Of a DNA stretch of 64,000 nucleotides, positions 61,740 to 64,000 are shown in pieces. The notes under the pieces were generated by a model that saw only the letters and a list, made by a program, of their open reading frames with translations, did no database searches and was not told the DNA's origin. Each line of letters begins with the position of its first letter. Within the stretch, counting starts at the first letter, position 1. This DNA is from Epiperipatus broadwayi (lineage: Eukaryota > Onychophora > Udeonychophora > Euonychophora > Peripatidae). Position numbers and translations under genes: made by a program. Where the stretch lies: assembly GCA_028023455.1 (NCBI GenBank), contig JAQFVV010006448.1:709431-773430 (forward strand). The letters run 5' to 3'.

Positions 61740-63650
61740 TCATAGAGCTAAATATGTCAGTGATCTTGGGTTGATTATAATTTGAAATGAATTGCAGCTG
61801 TTCAAAATTCATTTGAAATGATTCCTGATGATAATCATATTGGTGACAAAATTATCAAGAAAATTAACTGTCACAAATTTAATGTGATTCCATATGAAAA
61901 ATCATGAGAATTGAGCATTTCACAATTAAAATAGAGGCTGAAGTATGATAATAGGATGCGTTAAATGATGCAATATCAGTAACGGAGAAAGTTAAAGTGC
62001 AAATGGATAAACTTGTTTTCTTTTTGAGTGAAGAATATGATATAGATTGTCAGAGAATAAAATTTATTGACAGTATTATTAAAAAAGTTAAAAATAAAGC
62101 CTTAAGTAATGATGGGTACTATAAGATATATACTTTCTGTGCTATATTTTCTCATATTTTTGCAAATATAAAGTTACATAAAGAAGGTAATACTTTGTGA
62201 ATTTGATTGATTTTGGTGGTTCATTTATATATCAGACTTTTAAATATATTGGTAAGTTGTTACAAGAGTTTTTAGGATTTTGGAAAAATACTATTGCTTC
62301 ATTTCTTGACTTTGTAGATAAAATTAAGAATATAGTGATTAGTGAGAATGATGCTATTGCTTTATTAGATGTGAGAACTGTATGATTTTATTGATAGATT
62401 GGATTCCCTAAAAATAATTGAACATGCATTAAAAAGTAAAGGAGTTTGTAAATATGTGATAAATTTATTATTGATTCTTTAAAAAGTTTTAGAATAAAAC
62501 TGTTGTTTTTGTTGAGGTGGATATTATAAAATGTCTACAGGTTGGCCTATGTGTCTACTTGTTGTTGCATAAGTTTGTAATTTTGTTTTGTCTACTTTTA
62601 GAGTAGTATTTTAAATATGTGTTCTTGTAAAATGATTAAAATTTACAAAAGGTATGTGGATTATGTTTTTATTTGCAGAAATACCAATACTATAAATTTG
62701 TTTATAAAGGAGTTAAATCATTTGGATGGATTGAAATGAACTATTGAAAAGAACAGGACAGAAGTATTAAGTATTACAAGAGATAATAGTATATAAGTTG
62801 TAAATTAATAATCAAACTATTGCAAAAATGAGGATATATAAATTGTAAATCAAAAGTACCATTTATGCATAAAGTGGCAACTTTTAGATACTTTTTGGTT
62901 CTTATATAAATTATGTCATTATCAGTGTGATAAATTAAAAAAAAATATTGACACATTTTCCAAGGAATTGTTTGAAATTGCTTATAAGGTTGAACTGTTT
63001 AACAATACTTTGCATCAATTTAAAAACAGTTATAATGATTTAATGGAGTTGAAGATTGATAGTAAAAAATGGAAATCTATTCCATATATTTCAAATGCTT
63101 AAGTAAAATTTTTTAAGGATATATATAAGAATGTGTTTAATGATTCATTTTGTGTTACAAATAATGTTAATAAATTAATGAATAATTCTAAAAACGTCAT
63201 TTCTACAGGCACAAAAGTAACATTGTGTATCAGATTTTTTGAGGATCTATGTATAGGTGAATCGATATGTAGTATTAAAAAAATCTACTAAAGGAGCATG
63301 AAGTGTTATACAAGCATGTGAACAGTAAAAATAATAATAATTTAATGACTGTTCAGTATTCTTGGACCATGAAAGGACATGTAAATATAAATTTAAGTTT
63401 GTCATTGAAAGAGTTGAGATTCATCATGAAAAGAGAAAACTTAATAAAAAAAATTAAAGAGGCAATTTTAATAAATATAAATAAAATGAATATAATTAAT
63501 ACATAAGCTGCTAATATTAAAATTCAGGATTCATTGGAATTGTGTTAATGATGTTTGCTTCCATTTTGTTTTTTTAAATATAACGGCAGTCAAGGTTGGT
63601 TAAGGTATTAACTGAAATTACTTCTGTGGATTGAAAACCTGTATATAATA
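61740..63650 (+). pseudogene. Penelope-like element (RT to GIY-YIG end), stop-ridden
   Basis: The frames give, in order: MDKLVFFLSEEYDIDCQR and SNDGYYKIYTFCAIFSHIFA (62000-62170); SFIYQTFKYIGKLLQEFLGF and DFVDKIKNIVISENDAIALL (62220-62370), the RT finger and motif A region; KRYVDYVFICRNTNTIN (62650), where the catalytic YVDD reads YVDY; then the linker KVATFRYF and KKWKSIPYISNA (to about 63100). The last part, KKIKEAILININKMNIIN and AANIKIQDS (63440-63530), contains the conserved KEA of the endonuclease C-terminus. Frameshifts and stops show that it is dead. It is the longest PLE of its family in the window and identifies the shorter scraps at 5747-6225, 32570-32790 and probably 57705. Confidence 0.75.
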
Positions 63651-63698
63651 GTTAGTTACCATTATATATATATATATATATTTTAACAGTTTATAAAC

Positions 63699-63743
<45 letters not shown>

Positions 63744-63960
63744 AACAGTTTATAAACTATTATACACAATCCTTAAATCTGCAGAAGTACTTTCGGTTAA
63801 TTTCTTCAACTGCCAGTTGAGGCAGGTTTAAGAAATTAACAGAAAGTACTTCTGCGGATTTAAGTATTGTGTATAATAGTTTGTAAACCATTAAATTTAT
63901 TATTTCAATTATAATTACAATTTTGTTTTAATTAATAGACATTTTATTTATTATATATAT
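63651..63960 (+). repeat. PLE 3' end duplicated as an inverted repeat
   Basis: AGAAGTACTTTCGGTTAATT at about 63783 and AATTAACAGAAAGTACTTCT at about 63835 are complementary and meet at CAACTGCCAGTTGAGGCAGG; the pairing continues outward to AACTATTATACACAATCC and its complement. Two (TA)n tracts (63664-63680, 63702-63740), each followed by TTTTAACAGTTTATAAACTA, show a further direct duplication. This matches the 3' end signature at 5747-6225. Confidence 0.7.
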
Positions 63961-64000
63961 ATATAGTATTATTTACATTAAGATTTTATGTAATAAACAT

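Overview
The window looks like accessory, repeat-dominated DNA from an animal nuclear genome. It is very AT-rich, holds about twenty long (TA)n tracts, an (AAT)n tract of about 80 units, Penelope-like elements (PLEs) with GIY-YIG endonuclease remnants, RTE-type LINE remnants and large LTR retrotransposons. This mixture would fit a mollusc, perhaps a cephalopod, but no host gene is present to prove it. I found no intact protein-coding gene, rRNA or tRNA; every recognisable protein fragment belongs to a decayed mobile element, except two unexplained coding-like scraps at 52965-53288 and 55541-55729.

Layout. 0-9.8 kb: ribozyme-type repeats, an RTE LINE corpse, PLE 3' ends and a block carrying a hammerhead motif with an intact core (9334-9392). 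9.9-12.1 kb: probable solo LTR. 12.7-15.6 kb: two PLE copies head to head. 15.7-27.5 kb: a composite of four ~2.5-kb LTRs. LTR A (15703-18280) and A' (24881-27481) lie on the minus strand and bracket a minus-strand gag remnant. Two related LTRs, B and B' (19721-24833), lie on the plus strand between them. Where B' meets A', two primer-binding sites are fused head to head in a palindrome. 27.5-34 kb: PLE and LINE fragments. 34.2-39.6 kb: two arrays in which direct repeats are followed by inverted copies. 40-44 kb: more ribozyme-type repeats, two of them with (TA)n tracts inside. 44-49 kb: AT desert, a giant AAT microsatellite and a LINE ending in an (ACT)n tail. 49.15-52.54 kb: a 418-bp satellite, five copies one way and just over three the other. 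52.5-64 kb: perfect or near-perfect hairpins, (TA)n tracts, a second RTE LINE and a stop-ridden PLE.

The most interesting content is RNA-level. Each full monomer of the 418-bp satellite contains a 57-nt segment with the architecture of a type-I hammerhead ribozyme: core CTGAGGA, GAA, a 10-nt palindromic stem III and a matching stem I. Two other repeat families in the window carry independent hammerhead motifs, one ~300 bp with at least eight copies and one of three copies. PLEs are known to carry hammerhead ribozymes and tandem or inverted copies, and PLE remnants are abundant here. One reading is therefore a set of non-autonomous, ribozyme-bearing repeats mobilised by PLE machinery. That link is inference; the motifs and repeats are seen directly.
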